Part shown: one piece after another, positions 41,101-52,167 of the stretch | How the letters are laid out: the number at the start of each line of letters is the position of its first letter | Numbering within the stretch: the stretch's first letter is position 1 | Assembly: GCF_001625215.2 (NCBI RefSeq) | Contig: NC_030385.2 | Span: 11,959,135-12,023,134, forward strand | From: Daucus carota subsp. sativus | Taxonomy: Eukaryota > Streptophyta > Magnoliopsida > Apiales > Apiaceae | DNA length: 64,000 nt | Direction of reading: 5' to 3' | Program-made: the position numbers and the translations under genes | Notes under the pieces: model-generated | Told to the model about the DNA's origin: nothing | Database searches by the model: none | Seen by the model: only the letters and a program-made list of their open reading frames with translations

Positions 41101-41139
41101 TTCCATCAGGGTTTTGTTTTCGATCATTGAAGTTTTATT
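38114..41139. other. intergenic DNA with GA microsatellite
   Basis: A GA-rich imperfect microsatellite lies at about 38857-39005. The remainder is AT-rich, with no gene recognised. The open frame 40612-40854 is a Phe/Tyr/Leu-rich translation of T-rich DNA. Confidence 0.45.
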
Positions 41140-41376
41140 AGCTAAATTTCCGGGGCCATCTCTACATGACCTTTGGTTAGTCGGTAGACTTTTTTGAATG
41201 AAAGTTTTCCTTTCCTCTTAGCTAAATTTTCGGGGCCATCTCTGCATGACCTTTGGTTAGTTGGTAGACTTTTTTGAATGAAAATTTTCCTTTCCTCTTA
41301 GCTAAATTTTCAGGGCCATCTCTGCATGACCTTTGGTTAGTTGGTAGACTTTTTTGAATGAAAGTTTTCTTTTTTT
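41140..41376. repeat. tandem repeat, three copies of an approximately 81-bp unit
   Basis: TTAGCTAAATTTYCGGGGCC followed by ATCTCTGCATGACCTTTGGT and a GGTAGACTTTTTTGAATGAA segment recurs at about 41140, 41219 and 41299 with few differences. The third copy ends in a T-run. No coding function is apparent. The stretch 41377-41935 is AT-rich with nothing recognised. Confidence 0.9.
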
Positions 41377-41935
41377 TTTTTAGTTTCGCAGATTTTGCTT
41401 TTCTTCCTATTGTTTTATTTTAAATATCAAAATTTTTATCTAATTTTCGTGGAGCGTTTCAACATGTCCTTTAATTAGATGAAAATATTTCATGTATGAA
41501 AGAAACTATCTCTTCGGTATTATATTTCAATACAATTCACAGACGTGAAAGTCTCATGACAAAGAAAAATCTAAACCATCTGGTACTTTCATATAATTTT
41601 TTTCATTGTCTAACCCAAACATAAACACTCAGTTACAACGCAGGAGTATGAAATTACTAGATAAACAATTCTCCCATTAATTTTTTATATTTTAAATAAA
41701 CACATAATAATATTCAAAAAAATATAAATTATTTTAAAATTAATACGTTGAATTCTGAACCCTTTATCAATCGTTATTTTAACCCGTCAACTATCAAATG
41801 TTATAGTCATAACCATATCAAATTTCTAATGTAAAACAAAGTTATAGAAGCTGTTTAGGATCACTTAAAATAATTGTTTGCTATTTATAAATAAATAAGA
41901 AATTAATTATAAGTGAAAAATAACTTTTATTTTAG

Positions 41936-42757
41936 GGATCTTTTTAAAAATACCCATCTGTAAAATTATTTTTTAAAAAATACTACCATCTTTTTCATTG
42001 TTTTTAAAAATACCTTTTCATAAATTTTTTTTTTCAAAAATACGATTTGCAACTTTTGCAACCTCATTTGCAACTTTGGACGGCGCAGCCGTAAAAGTTG
42101 CAAATGAGTTTGCAAAAGTTGCAAATGAGGTTGCAAAAATTGCAAATAAAAATGAAAAGTTGCAACTGTTGCAACTGTTGCAACTGCAATTGCAACTAGT
42201 TCAACTGAAAACTGTAAGTTGCAAAAGTTGCAAATGAGGTTGCAAAATGAGGTTGCAAATGAAGTTGCAACTGCGGTTGCAAAAGTTGCAACTGCAGTTG
42301 CAACTTTTGCAACTTCATTTGCAACCTCAGTTGCAACTAAATGCAACTGAAAACTGTAAGTAACAACAGATGTATGGTGTGCCCCTAGCGGGGCCATTAG
42401 ATTACAATAGAATCAACTGAATGCAACCATATGCAACTGAATACAACCATATGCAACCATATATGCAATTACAATTCCTGATTTCAAGTTCCAGTTTTCA
42501 AATGTCATTTTCGACCTCATTTTCGGAATCGATATATATATATATATATATATAATGCAACCATATTCAGCTGCATATGAAGTTGCAAAAGAGGTTGCAA
42601 CACGGCTGGCGCCGCCTGTAGTTGCAAATGAGGTTGCAAAAGTTGCAAACAGTATTTTTGAATATTTTTTTTATGAAAAGGTATTTTTAAAAATAATTCT
42701 GGAAGATAGTATTTTTGAAAATAATAAAAGAAAAGATAGGTAGTTTTGTAGATTTCC
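41936..42757. repeat. GTTGCA-rich element with imperfect inverted ends and an internal palindrome
   Basis: The left edge (GGGATCTTTTTAAAAATACC) and right edge (inverse GGGAAATCTACAAAACTACC) are imperfect inverted repeats, and both are followed inward by AAAAATAC-type segments. The interior is dominated by GTTGCA and TGCAAC hexamers, with a near-perfect palindrome at 42248-42329. An AT run lies at 42533-42554. GTTGCA lacks stop codons in several phases, which explains the spurious Val/Ala/Thr-repeat open frames on both strands. It may be a Mutator-like MITE, but I found no clear 9-bp duplication. Confidence 0.6.
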
Positions 42758-42957
42758 CTTTGTTTTATATATCTGGATAAACTAACTTAAGTAAATTTAT
42801 TATATAAACGATACGAACCGACTTATAAATTTATTATGTCATGCGTGTTAAATATTTAATAGTCCGAGGCACCTTCTGCGCAATGCTTATTTACACAAGT
42901 GGAAACTGATCGGTATCTGCCTGGAATATAAACAACACTACTCTAAACTCTCATCTT

Positions 42958-42967
42958 TCTATAAATA
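42958..42967 (+). promoter_or_regulatory. TATA box of the AAA-ATPase gene
   Basis: TCTATAAATA lies 64 bp upstream of the start codon at 43031, with a CT-rich leader in between. This is the usual spacing for a plant core promoter with a 5' leader of about 30-40 bases. Confidence 0.6.
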
Positions 42968-43030
42968 ACCTTAATCTTTCAGCAATCTCTTCAGAGATTT
43001 GACACATTTATTTATCTACAAATTAAGAAT

Positions 43031-44587
43031 ATGATAAGTGGTGAAATGTGGACTAGCATAGGCTCTGTGCTCGCAAGCCTGATGTTTTTATGGGCTATGT
43101 TCAAGCAATATTTTCCATATGATATCAGCCGTTTTTTCCAGCGATATGGTCATAAACTTGTCTCTTTCTTCTACCCTTATATCCAAATCACATTCCATGA
43201 GTACTCTGGCGATGGTTTTCATCGTGCCACGGCCTATGTCGCGATTCAGCGTTACTTGGCTGCCAATTCCTCGGGGACAGCCAACAGACTGAAGGCTGAT
43301 TCAGTAAAAGACACTGAAACACTTGTGCTTAGCATGGATGATCAAGAAGAAATCACCGACGAGTATCGAGGGGTTCGGGTATGGTGGGCTTCCAGCATGA
43401 CCACGCCTAAGGCTCAGTCCATTTCTTTTTTTCCCCGGGAGGATGATAAGAGGTTTTATACATTGAGTTTCCACAAGAAGTATCGCGAATTGGTCACTAA
43501 GTCTTACTTGACTCATGTTTTGGCTGAAGGGAAATCTATTGCAGTGAAGAATCGACAGAGAAAGTTGTACACGAATAATAAGAAGGAGACGTGGTCTAGA
43601 TATGGGAGGACTATGTGGAGTCATGTTGTGTTTGAGCATCCAGCTAGTTTCGAGACTCTTGCATTGGAGGTGAAGGTGAAGATGGATATCATGAATGATT
43701 TAATTACGTTTAGTAAGGGGAAAGATTATTATGCGAAAGTTGGGAAGGCTTGGAAAAGAGGGTACCTTCTTTATGGTCCTCCGGGTACTGGGAAATCTAC
43801 TATGATAGCGGCTATGGCTAATCTGTTGAACTACGATGTGTATGATCTTGAGTTAACCTCTGTTAAGGATAATACAGAGTTGAGAAAGTTGCTTATTGAT
43901 ACTTCTGGGAAGTCGATTATAGTGATTGAGGACATTGATTGTTCTCTTGATCTCACAGGGCAGAGGAAAAAGAAGGGCAAGGACGGGGAATCTGAGGACG
44001 AAAAGGATGCTGTTAAAAAGGCCGTTGAAAATTCAGGGACTGATGATGGGAGCAAAGTGACTTTATCAGGGCTGCTGAATTTCATTGATGGCCTTTGGTC
44101 TGCTTGTGGAGGGGAAAGAATTATTGTCTTTACAACCAATTATCTGGAGAAACTTGACCCTGCTTTGATCCGAAGAGGGCGTATGGACAAGCATATTGAG
44201 ATGTCTTATTGTTCGTTTGAGGCATTTAAGGTGCTTGCAAGGAATTATTTAGATTTAGAATTTCATGAACTATTTCAAAGAATTGAAGAGTTGCTTGGAG
44301 AAACTGATATGACTCCTGCTGATGTTGCGGAGAATCTGATGCCTAAGTCTGCTGAAGAGGACGGTGTGAGTTGCTTGAATTGTTTGATAAGTGCGCTAGA
44401 GGATGCAAAAGTTGCGGTAGCTAAAGCCAAGGAAGAAGAGAAACTCAAGGCGGAGGAAGAAGAGAAACGCAAGGCCGAGGGAGAAGAGAAAGGCAAGTCT
44501 GAGAAAAAAGAGGATCTGAAAGAAAAGAGTGGTGAAGAAACATCAGGAAGCAAGGATGTGAAAGAAAATGGAGCAGTGGTTATCTAA
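43031..44587 (+). CDS. AAA-ATPase, plant BCS1-like/ASD type
   Basis: A single-exon gene of 518 residues, as is usual in this plant family (AAA-ATPase ASD, HSR4 and At3g50940-like proteins). Residues about 8-27 form one membrane segment. The AAA-ATPase-like N-terminal domain follows, with RYLAANSSGTANRLKAD and WWASSM. Walker A GPPGTGKST starts near residue 248, Walker B IIVIEDID near 296, and the arginine-finger region DPALIRRGRMDKHIE starts at 376. The C-terminus (about 450-518) is a Lys/Glu-rich, probably helical tail. Relatives sit in mitochondrial or ER membranes and are linked to stress, pathogen response or seed development; the exact substrate is unknown. AATAAA is at 44680-44685. The frame is intact. 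Confidence 0.93.
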   Translation: MISGEMWTSIGSVLASLMFLWAMFKQYFPYDISRFFQRYGHKLVSFFYPYIQITFHEYSGDGFHRATAYVAIQRYLAANSSGTANRLKADSVKDTETLVLSMDDQEEITDEYRGVRVWWASSMTTPKAQSISFFPREDDKRFYTLSFHKKYRELVTKSYLTHVLAEGKSIAVKNRQRKLYTNNKKETWSRYGRTMWSHVVFEHPASFETLALEVKVKMDIMNDLITFSKGKDYYAKVGKAWKRGYLLYGPPGTGKSTMIAAMANLLNYDVYDLELTSVKDNTELRKLLIDTSGKSIIVIEDIDCSLDLTGQRKKKGKDGESEDEKDAVKKAVENSGTDDGSKVTLSGLLNFIDGLWSACGGERIIVFTTNYLEKLDPALIRRGRMDKHIEMSYCSFEAFKVLARNYLDLEFHELFQRIEELLGETDMTPADVAENLMPKSAEEDGVSCLNCLISALEDAKVAVAKAKEEEKLKAEEEEKRKAEGEEKGKSEKKEDLKEKSGEETSGSKDVKENGAVVI

Positions 44588-45850
44588 CTTTTATCTGCAT
44601 TGTATAGGAGACTGTTGAATTTTAGCTACTTGTTTGTTGTGATTTTCTGAGTATGCATTGTTGTATATGATCATATGCTAATAAAAATCTGTAGCTTTAC
44701 ATGAAACTGATCATACTTTTCTCTCAGTGTTGCCTTATTAGACTAATGTTTCTTCGGACTGATTACTTGAAAGTTACCTGCGGGAAATAACATTGCATTT
44801 ATAACCCCTGGTGCTGCAAACATCAGGTCTAACTCAAGATTCTCTAGTTAAATTACCAATACAGCCGATTCTGAGCTACCAACCTGGGAGCATGGCTCGT
44901 GATGGGTTCTTTGACTTGGGGTATACAAACGTGTAGTGACTGTGTAGTTGTATAAATCTTTTATTCTAGTAAATTAAAATTTAAGTAAGAAATTTGTATT
45001 TATAAAAATAGATTAAAAAATTAAATTATGAATAATAGACAGTCGATACATTTTAAATCAAAAATCCAAAATAGTAGCTTATTCTAATTTTGAATTAAGG
45101 GATCATAGTAAGATGCATTAAAGAAGGGGGAATGTCCTAGATATTAAATGACCTTTCCTTAGTGTTCGGCTATACCAAGAATCTTTTTTTTTTTGTCACA
45201 CTATACCAAGAATCTTTGAATGTATAGTGTCCTCTGGCGTTCTAACTCAGTTCCAACCATATACTTGTCGCAATCTACCAAGCTAGTACGCTAAATTCTG
45301 CAACGTATCTTAATTATATAAATGAATTTTCTATATATTTTTGAAAACATATCTACTATATATTTTTATTTAAATAATTATAAAATTTAAAATAAATAAT
45401 AAATATTTTTAGAAAAATCTAGATATATTATCTAAAATACTAGAATTCACCACGTTTCATTTGGTTATAGTATCGTTGAAGAAAAATGTGTATAACTTAA
45501 CAAGAAAAAATATTTACTTTCTCGACACATTTTTTGAGGTATTCATTTGATATTTTATATGACTTTAGTGATCAAAATGATACCTCTTAAAGATCAATGA
45601 AAGAAGTGATATATGACCTTCACTTCAGTGACCAACTTGATACTTAACCCCATATAAAAGAAGATAATATTATTATATGATTATTAATATACAACCGATG
45701 ATATGTTTCAACTAAATATATTAATGTTATTTTTAATTACTCCATGTTAGAAAATATAAAAAAGATTATAGTTTTAGTTAAAAAGGATAATTGATTGTAT
45801 AAGCAGGCCCATAATTCGGTTCAAGTACCGACCAACCAAACTTTTAATTG
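44588..45850. other. 3' flank of the AAA-ATPase and AT-rich intergenic DNA
   Basis: The likely 3' UTR reaches about 44710. Beyond it, only a short direct repeat around 45170-45220 (CTATACCAAGAATCTTT, twice) was noticed. Confidence 0.4.
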
Positions 45851-45858
45851 ATTATATG

Positions 45859-46344
45859 TAGGGATGGGCATTCACCCCGCCCCGCTCGACCCCGATTTTG
45901 GGGAATTTTCGGGGGCGGGGCGGGGATCGGGTAAAGTTTTATTAAAAATTCGGGGATCGGGGCGGGGTCGGGGATTCGTGTCTCCCCGACCCTGATTGTG
46001 TGTATATAAAAACAATAATATGTTTGTATATATTATACTAAATAAATAATTAAAAATAGATAGTTTATATAGTATTATTAAAATTAAAAAATAATCTTTA
46101 TTTTTATTGGTCGATTATAATTATATTTGTAATATAATATATTTTATAATTTCAAAATTATCTTTTATTTATATTATAAATCAATTTTAATATGATTTGA
46201 TGTTGAAAATATGAGATAATATCATTTTATTAGTATATTAGGAGTTATTATTTTGTTTTTTTATTAAAAAGTATATTATATAACATAAAGTCATTATTTT
46301 TTTATTAAAAAATTAAATTTCCTGAATCCCCGCGGGGATCCCTA
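45859..46344. mobile_element. non-autonomous hAT element, 486 bp
   Basis: TAGGGATGGGCATTCACCCC at the left and GCGGGGATCCCTA at the right are flanked by a perfect 8-bp duplication ATTATATG (45851-45858 and 46345-46352). The left subterminal region has repeated CCCCG/CGGGG blocks; the core is AT-rich. No coding capacity. Confidence 0.88.
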
Positions 46345-46433
46345 ATTATATGTTCGGGTCTTTTTCCAGATTTTGAGTTCGGATCAGGTTTTGAGTTTTG
46401 GATTTTGAATGAGGTTTCGAAGCGATATACTTA

Positions 46434-47845
46434 GTGGGTGTTTGGCACGGGCTTATAAGCCCGGCTTCTGGAATTATAAGTTAGAAGCACTTATTTGTAC
46501 CGTTTGTGTAAGAAGTCAAGAAGTACTTAAAAAAAGCTACGAATGTTAGCTTTTGTCTCACGGCTTCTACTTATTTCCCAAACACTTTTATCATTTACTA
46601 GCTTATAGCCCGTGCAAGGCACGGGAGCTTTTTAATTATTTATAAACTTTTTAAATATATATTAAATGGTGTGAAAAAATTTACGATCCGATGGATAAAA
46701 ATAATTTTGTAGGAAATATTTATTTTGGATTAAAAAAATCAAAAACACATGAAACACAGAATTTGTTTTAGATTCAGAAAAGGAATTATAAACATGTAAG
46801 TAGATGTCAGTTTCCTTATAGAACAGAATTTCTAATCTAACGGTGCTTATTTGTTCAATATACGATCCAAGATAAGCTTTTGGACCATAGGACCATGCGA
46901 CCAAATTATCTCCCTTACGCTTATTATATATAATGCCAAAGTATTAAATTCTTTCTAACAAATTTTAAATTATTTTAAGTAGAATATGTGACGCCAACTT
47001 CTATTAGATTATATTTATAAATGTATTTTATATTAGAATTATTATAATGTGATTTAAATATTTTTCTAAAAATTTTTATGGTTCGAGATTAAAATTCATA
47101 AACACAATTTGTTTTGAATTAAGAAGATGAATCATAAACATACAATAAGATGGTAGAATTTGTTTTGGATTAAGAAAAAGTTTTTGTATTCGTTCCTCAC
47201 ATAAATCGGGCTTATTAATTTTAAAATATATTAGATAAAAATAATTTTGTGACAGTGCGATTTATATGATTCTACAAATAAAATTGGTAGAAAATATTTA
47301 TTTTGAATTAAAAAAAATCATAAACACTTGAAATACAGAATTTGTTTTGGATTCAGAAAAGGTATTATAAACATGCAATTAGATATCAGTTGTCTTATGG
47401 AACAGAAGTTAATTTTGTTCTAATTTAACGGTGCTTATTTGTTCAATATACGATCCGATGGATAAAAATAATTTTGTGACGGTGCGATTTATACGATTCT
47501 ATAATTAAAATTTGTAGGAAATATTTATTTTGGATTAAAAAAACCAAAAACACATTAAAGACAGAATTTGTTTTGGATTCAGAAAAGGAATTATAAACAT
47601 GCAAATATATGTCAGTTTCCTTACAAAACAGAATTTAATTTTGTTCTAATCTAACGGTGCTTATTTGTTCTAATATACGATCCAACGGACGATAAGCTTT
47701 TGAACCATAGTACCATGCGACCAAATTATCTCCCTTACGCTTATTATATATAAGTATATAATAAGTCTTAACTTGTTTCTAATATCTACTCCACTTTTTT
47801 ACTTTAAGCAATAAGCACTTATTTTAATGTCATCCAAACGGCCCC
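46434..47845. mobile_element. PIF/Harbinger-like MITE split by a Helitron-like element
   Basis: GTGGGTGTTTGGCACGGGC and the inverse of CATCCAAACGGCCCC bound the element, flanked by TTA (46431-46433 and 47846-47848). The two halves (46434-46597 and about 47763-47845) align with the uninterrupted relative at 25562-25806. Confidence 0.75.
46598..47762 (-). mobile_element. Helitron-like element (3' end at left)
   Basis: On the minus strand the element ends with a hairpin CCCGTGCCTTGCACGGG, about 8 bases, then CTAG next to a host T, the Helitron 3' signature. The 5' end lies near 47762, where similarity to the copy at 26150 stops. Its first bases are AT-rich and do not show the canonical TC, so this boundary is approximate. 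The body contains internally duplicated blocks (AACGGTGCTTATTTGTTC occurs three times). No Rep/helicase coding is present. Confidence 0.7.
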
Positions 47846-47848
47846 TTA

Positions 47849-48566
47849 ATATCCAAATCCAAATCCAAATCTAAATATTCAGATTGGGTAAATTCAAAAT
47901 TTCGAATTTCATATTTGTATCCGTCGGATCAGATTATTTTATCATCCCATATATCATTCATTCCGCACATGATCAGGAGGCGAAGATGCTTAAGGTCATT
48001 TTACGCTCGAATTTTTCATATCCTTTCGTTTTCTGTTTATATCCATCAATTTTCCTCTGTTATTATATTATACGTATTATATTATACATATACGAGGACA
48101 CTCTTATTTACTTGCACAGATTGTATATGAGCTTTTCTCTCAGCTCTCGGTCTTTATTTTCTTTTTTTTTTTTGTTTCTCCCGGCAAATTAGATGGGCTA
48201 TCTTTGCAGAAGAGTCAGAGTTATGATATTTGAAAATTTTAGCTGTAACTTTTTAATTCAAATATGTAAATGATAGAATTTGAATGTATTCTATTTGTTT
48301 TTTTAATAAATTTATACAATTGAACAAACTCGGTTCGTTAAAATCAGAGTGCTCCCGTTTTAAAGAGAATGACCAATAACACAAATATTCAGAACACGAG
48401 TGTGTGGGGGTTTCAAATACGTGACAGAATCACTAGATCAATTGTCATCAGTTCCTTCATCACAAAGGAACTTGCGATACATTTATGAAAACAAAAGTTT
48501 GATAAATTTAGAAAGCAAATTGAAGTTAATTTAACAAGAGGAATGGTGGTAGTGTCTTTCATTAAA
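47849..48566. other. intergenic DNA
   Basis: A run of TCCAAATCCAAATC repeats lies at about 47852-47876. The overlapping open frames 47884-48192 are hydrophobic translations of T-rich DNA without a recognisable family. Confidence 0.35.
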
Positions 48567-48568
48567 TA

Positions 48569-49103
48569 CTCCCTCGGTTTCATATTACATGTCCATTATT
48601 GAGGATAAAAAAATGTTTCAAATTACTTATCAATTTCCACTTTCAATGAAATGTAGTCAAAATTTGTATTTCCAAGATGAGGTTTATAACAAATCTTATT
48701 AAATTATTTTTTCTAGATCAAAAATCTACCATATATTATACTCCCTCCGTTTCGAATTAGATGTCCACTTTGAAAAATTCACACAGTTTAAGAAAAGTAG
48801 ATGTTCACTAATTAATTGTATTAAATGATCAAAATATGTGGAGTGAGATTGATCTAGGAAATATAAATGAGAGATATGTGGACTAGAATTGACTTTGGAA
48901 ATATGATTTTGCATTGAAAGTTGAAGTGGACAAGTAATTTGAAACAAATTTTTTTTCTCAAAGTGGACATGTAAATTGAAACGGAGGGAGTACTTCGTCA
49001 ATGCAATAAATATAATAATAAATGAATGTTTTTTAAGAAAATTAGTTTTCTTTAATATGCGTAATTTATTCAAAAGTGGACATTTATTATGAAACGGAGG
49101 GAG
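48569..49103. mobile_element. Stowaway-type MITE, interrupted by a second MITE
   Basis: CTCCCTCGGTTTCATATTAC pairs with the inverse of CATTTATTATGAAACGGAGG, flanked by TA (48567-48568 and 49104-49105). A related element is inserted at 48741-48990. Confidence 0.85.
48741..48990. mobile_element. Stowaway-type MITE nested in 48569-49103
   Basis: CTCCCTCCGTTTCGAATTAG pairs with ATTGAAACGGAGGGAG, flanked by TA (48739-48740 and 48991-48992). Inner and outer share the AGATGTCCACTTTG-type subterminal sequence, so one family inserted into its own kind. Confidence 0.85.
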
Positions 49104-49105
49104 TA

Positions 49106-49899
49106 ACATAATTGAGTTTAGTGCGGCTCGTTACTCTAGCTTTTCCAATAAAGTAAGTCAAGAATTGTGTACAAAATATGGAATATTGCCATTTCCGATA
49201 ACAAAAATTTAAGTCACAATTTGCGTTTACATCGTGGTACTCTGCTGGTGTCGGAGTAATAATGTTAAGTATGTAATAATTTATTGGTCACTCAGCAGTC
49301 AGCACAGTGTATATAATAAATATAGTCTGATTAATCGGGAATCACTTGTCGTCATACGATCGGTGTTACTAAAAAATTAGAAAAATAAAGCCATTGTAAT
49401 TTGTACATCTTTACAGTGTTAATCAATATTTGTATGAGTTATGAATACAGAGTTTTAAGATGTGTATATGGTTTCGTCCAATTTTTTTATTTGTAATATT
49501 TTCAAAATGATCATATTTCGTAATACATACAATCAAAGAGTAAGAAAAATTAATAATATATGTGATTTATCTTGTAAGATTTTTAGATTATATACAAACG
49601 TGAATGTAGCGTAATTATTTATGAAAAGAAATTTATAAAAGTTTTTCTATTGTGTGGTAACGAGCACACACAAACAATTAATTTTTAGTTAGTCGGAGCA
49701 TTTTAAGTGGCAAAAATTTTCGTATATATAAGATGTCATCACTTATTTTAGTTAAATGGAAATTTTAATTAATAAAATTTTTTACACATAGAGCCATTAT
49801 TATTCATAAGATGAGAATTAATAAATATTATATTAACATGTGCTCATGATCATACACGCCAGAATCCGAATAAAAAAGCATAAGAAGCGCAGACTTACC
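49106..49899. other. AT-rich intergenic DNA
   Basis: No gene, RNA or repeat boundary recognised. Confidence 0.4.
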
Positions 49900-49907
49900 G
49901 CTAGAAT

Positions 49908-50619
49908 TAGGGCTGTGCATTCGGTTAACCGAAACCGAAACCGAATTTTTTTTCGGTTAACCGAAACCGAATTGTATATAAAATCTCTACCGAATACCGA
50001 ACCGAATTAAATTCGGTTTTTAACCGAACCGAATTTTAAATTTCGGTTAAAACCGAAAACCGAAATTATAAACCGAATTTCTTAAATAGTGTATGAAAAA
50101 CCAAAATTTGCTGTCAAAGTTAAAAATAAAATAGCAACAGACAAGCAAGCAGCCAAGCAGGTAAGATTTCAGTCTTTAGTCTTCACTCTGTAATCTAAAG
50201 ACTTTACTCTTAATCGATACAAGAATATATACCTGGAGCCTGGAGGCTTTGAGCAGCAGGAAGCTAATGAGTAAGATAGTAATCGCCTATGCTTATCTGT
50301 AGTTAATGAACTGGGCTCTGCTTAGGAATTTAGATTTAGGTCATATACTCTCAGACTTTCAGTAGAAACATGCCTATACTTATAAGAATATTTATATTAT
50401 TAATTAAAAATATTAATTTTTTTATAAAATATATGAAAAATCGGTTAACCATTCGGTTTTCGGTTAACCGAGGTTTAAAAACCGAATAACCGAAAAACCG
50501 AAATATCAAAATTTGGCTACCGAAAACCGAACCGGAATTTAAAATTCGGTTAACCGAACCGAAATTATTTCGGTTTTTCGGTTCGGTTTTCGGTTAACCG
50601 AACCGAATGCACGCCCCTA
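49908..50619. mobile_element. non-autonomous hAT element, 712 bp
   Basis: TAGGGCTGTGCATTCGGTTA and the inverse of AATGCACGCCCCTA bound the element, flanked by a perfect 8-bp duplication GCTAGAAT (49900-49907 and 50620-50627). Subterminal regions are packed with CGGTTAACCGA and AACCGA repeats, similar in kind to the autonomous-looking element at 26648. No transposase is present. Confidence 0.9.
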
Positions 50620-51043
50620 GCTAGAATACCGTTGATATGGTTGTTAGAAGTGTACGAAATACGTAGACATAAAACGCGGGGCCGGCGATACACGCTAAGG
50701 AATATAATAATTACAAATGGACTAGAATTCAAAAAGAGAACCAGAGAATAAGCAGCTCCAAAGTCTAAAGTCGTCGGGGTGGTGATCCATACCATACAAA
50801 TTAAATTAATTGCCCACTGGACTAGGCTTAAATTAATTCGTTAGGTGACTTGATATGATAAGGATTATGTTTAAATTATTTATTTAAATATTTATGTATT
50901 ATTAAAAATATAATAATAAAAACAAAATTAATAAACTATATAATATAGAACTGAACTGATATTAATATAATCAATAAAATCATAAAAGTAAAATAAATTC
51001 CATCTCTAAATATTATTCTGAATTACGTAGTCGTTTCGACTTA

Positions 51044-52167
51044 GAGCAAGTCAACCGTGCCTTAAAATGATGTCCTAAACTAGTATTTAAGGCACTTAGG
51101 GTAAAAATGCAATCCAACAGTGTCTGAGTGGTGCCTTAAAACACTAGGACACACAATATGTGCCTCATTTTTAAGGCACTACTAGCTTGTCTTAAACTAT
51201 TTTCATTTATAAAATATTCACTTCTCTCGTGGCAAAAAAAAAATGTTCACTTCTCTCCTTTTTCACTCCTTTTCACACTTGTCTTACATATAATTGTATT
51301 CAAATATATTAATATTTTAGTAATAGGGTATCAAGATAAGACACATTATTGGAGTAGATGTACAAAAGTGATGTTCTAAACTATTAGGACACTATATTTT
51401 ATAATACTAGTTGAGAAGCCGCGCGTTGCGGCGGCCTATAAAAATTATATTAATAATTTAATATTAATATTTGGAGAATAAAATAATTTTGTGGCTGTCT
51501 ATAAAAAGTATAAAATTATATTCTGAAATTTACTTCTAATATACCCGAAATTAAAAAAAGTAGTTCAAATTTTTGATATTTTTAATCCAAAAATTCCAAA
51601 AAATTAAAAAGTGGAACAGAGGGATGTGAGAGGCGCCACATACACGCCCCCTCGCTTCTACTTTAAAAATTGATTAAAATCGAGTAAGAGAACTATCACC
51701 AGAAAGAGAGGTAGGTTTGTGGCATTGAGAAAGAGGAGGTTGTGTTTAGATGATGTAAAACCCTACGGGATATTTATAGGTACATAGAGACTTGTGTGCT
51801 ACTCTTTTCCATAATTAAATAATCTGAAACAAAATCAGATTAAAACTTTCAAACTACTATATTCCATAAATAATTTGTCTTTCCCATAATTAAATAATCT
51901 GAAACAAAATCAGATTAAAACTTTCAAGCTAATATATTCCATAAATAATTTGAAACAAAATCAGAGATTCAGAAACTTGTTTCTAATATACCTGAAACTA
52001 AAAAAGATAGTTCTAATTTTTGATATTTTTCATCCAAAAATTCCAGAAAATTAGAAAAATAGAACGGAGCGATGTGAGAGACGCCACCTACACGCTTCTC
52101 GCTTCTCCTTTATATAAGTATATTGATGATTTATAAGGCAATCACTAGGACACTGTTGGACTTGCTC
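51044..52167. mobile_element. MITE of the GAGCAAGTC family, split by a Helitron
   Basis: GAGCAAGTCAACCGTGCCTT at the left pairs with ACTGTTGGACTTGCTC at the right, the same termini as the MITE in the beta-glucosidase intron 8. Removing 51407-52124 leaves about 400 bp, close to the 382 bp of that relative. The 50628-51043 stretch before it is AT-rich with nothing recognised. Confidence 0.8.
51407..52124 (-). mobile_element. Helitron, non-autonomous, 718 bp
   Basis: On the minus strand it begins TCAATATACTTATATAAAGG after a host A. It ends with a GC-rich hairpin (GCCGC...GCGGC), then CTTCTCAACTAG before a host T: the canonical 5' TC, 3' hairpin-CTAG and A/T insertion site. An internal tandem duplication (CATAATTAAATAATCTGAAA, at about 51810 and 51886) is present. 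No coding capacity. Confidence 0.85.

Noticed and set aside
41966..42743. Val/Ala/Thr-repeat open frames (up to 143 aa)
   Set aside because: GTTGCA/TGCAAC repeats lack stops in several phases, and the frames have no start context or domain.
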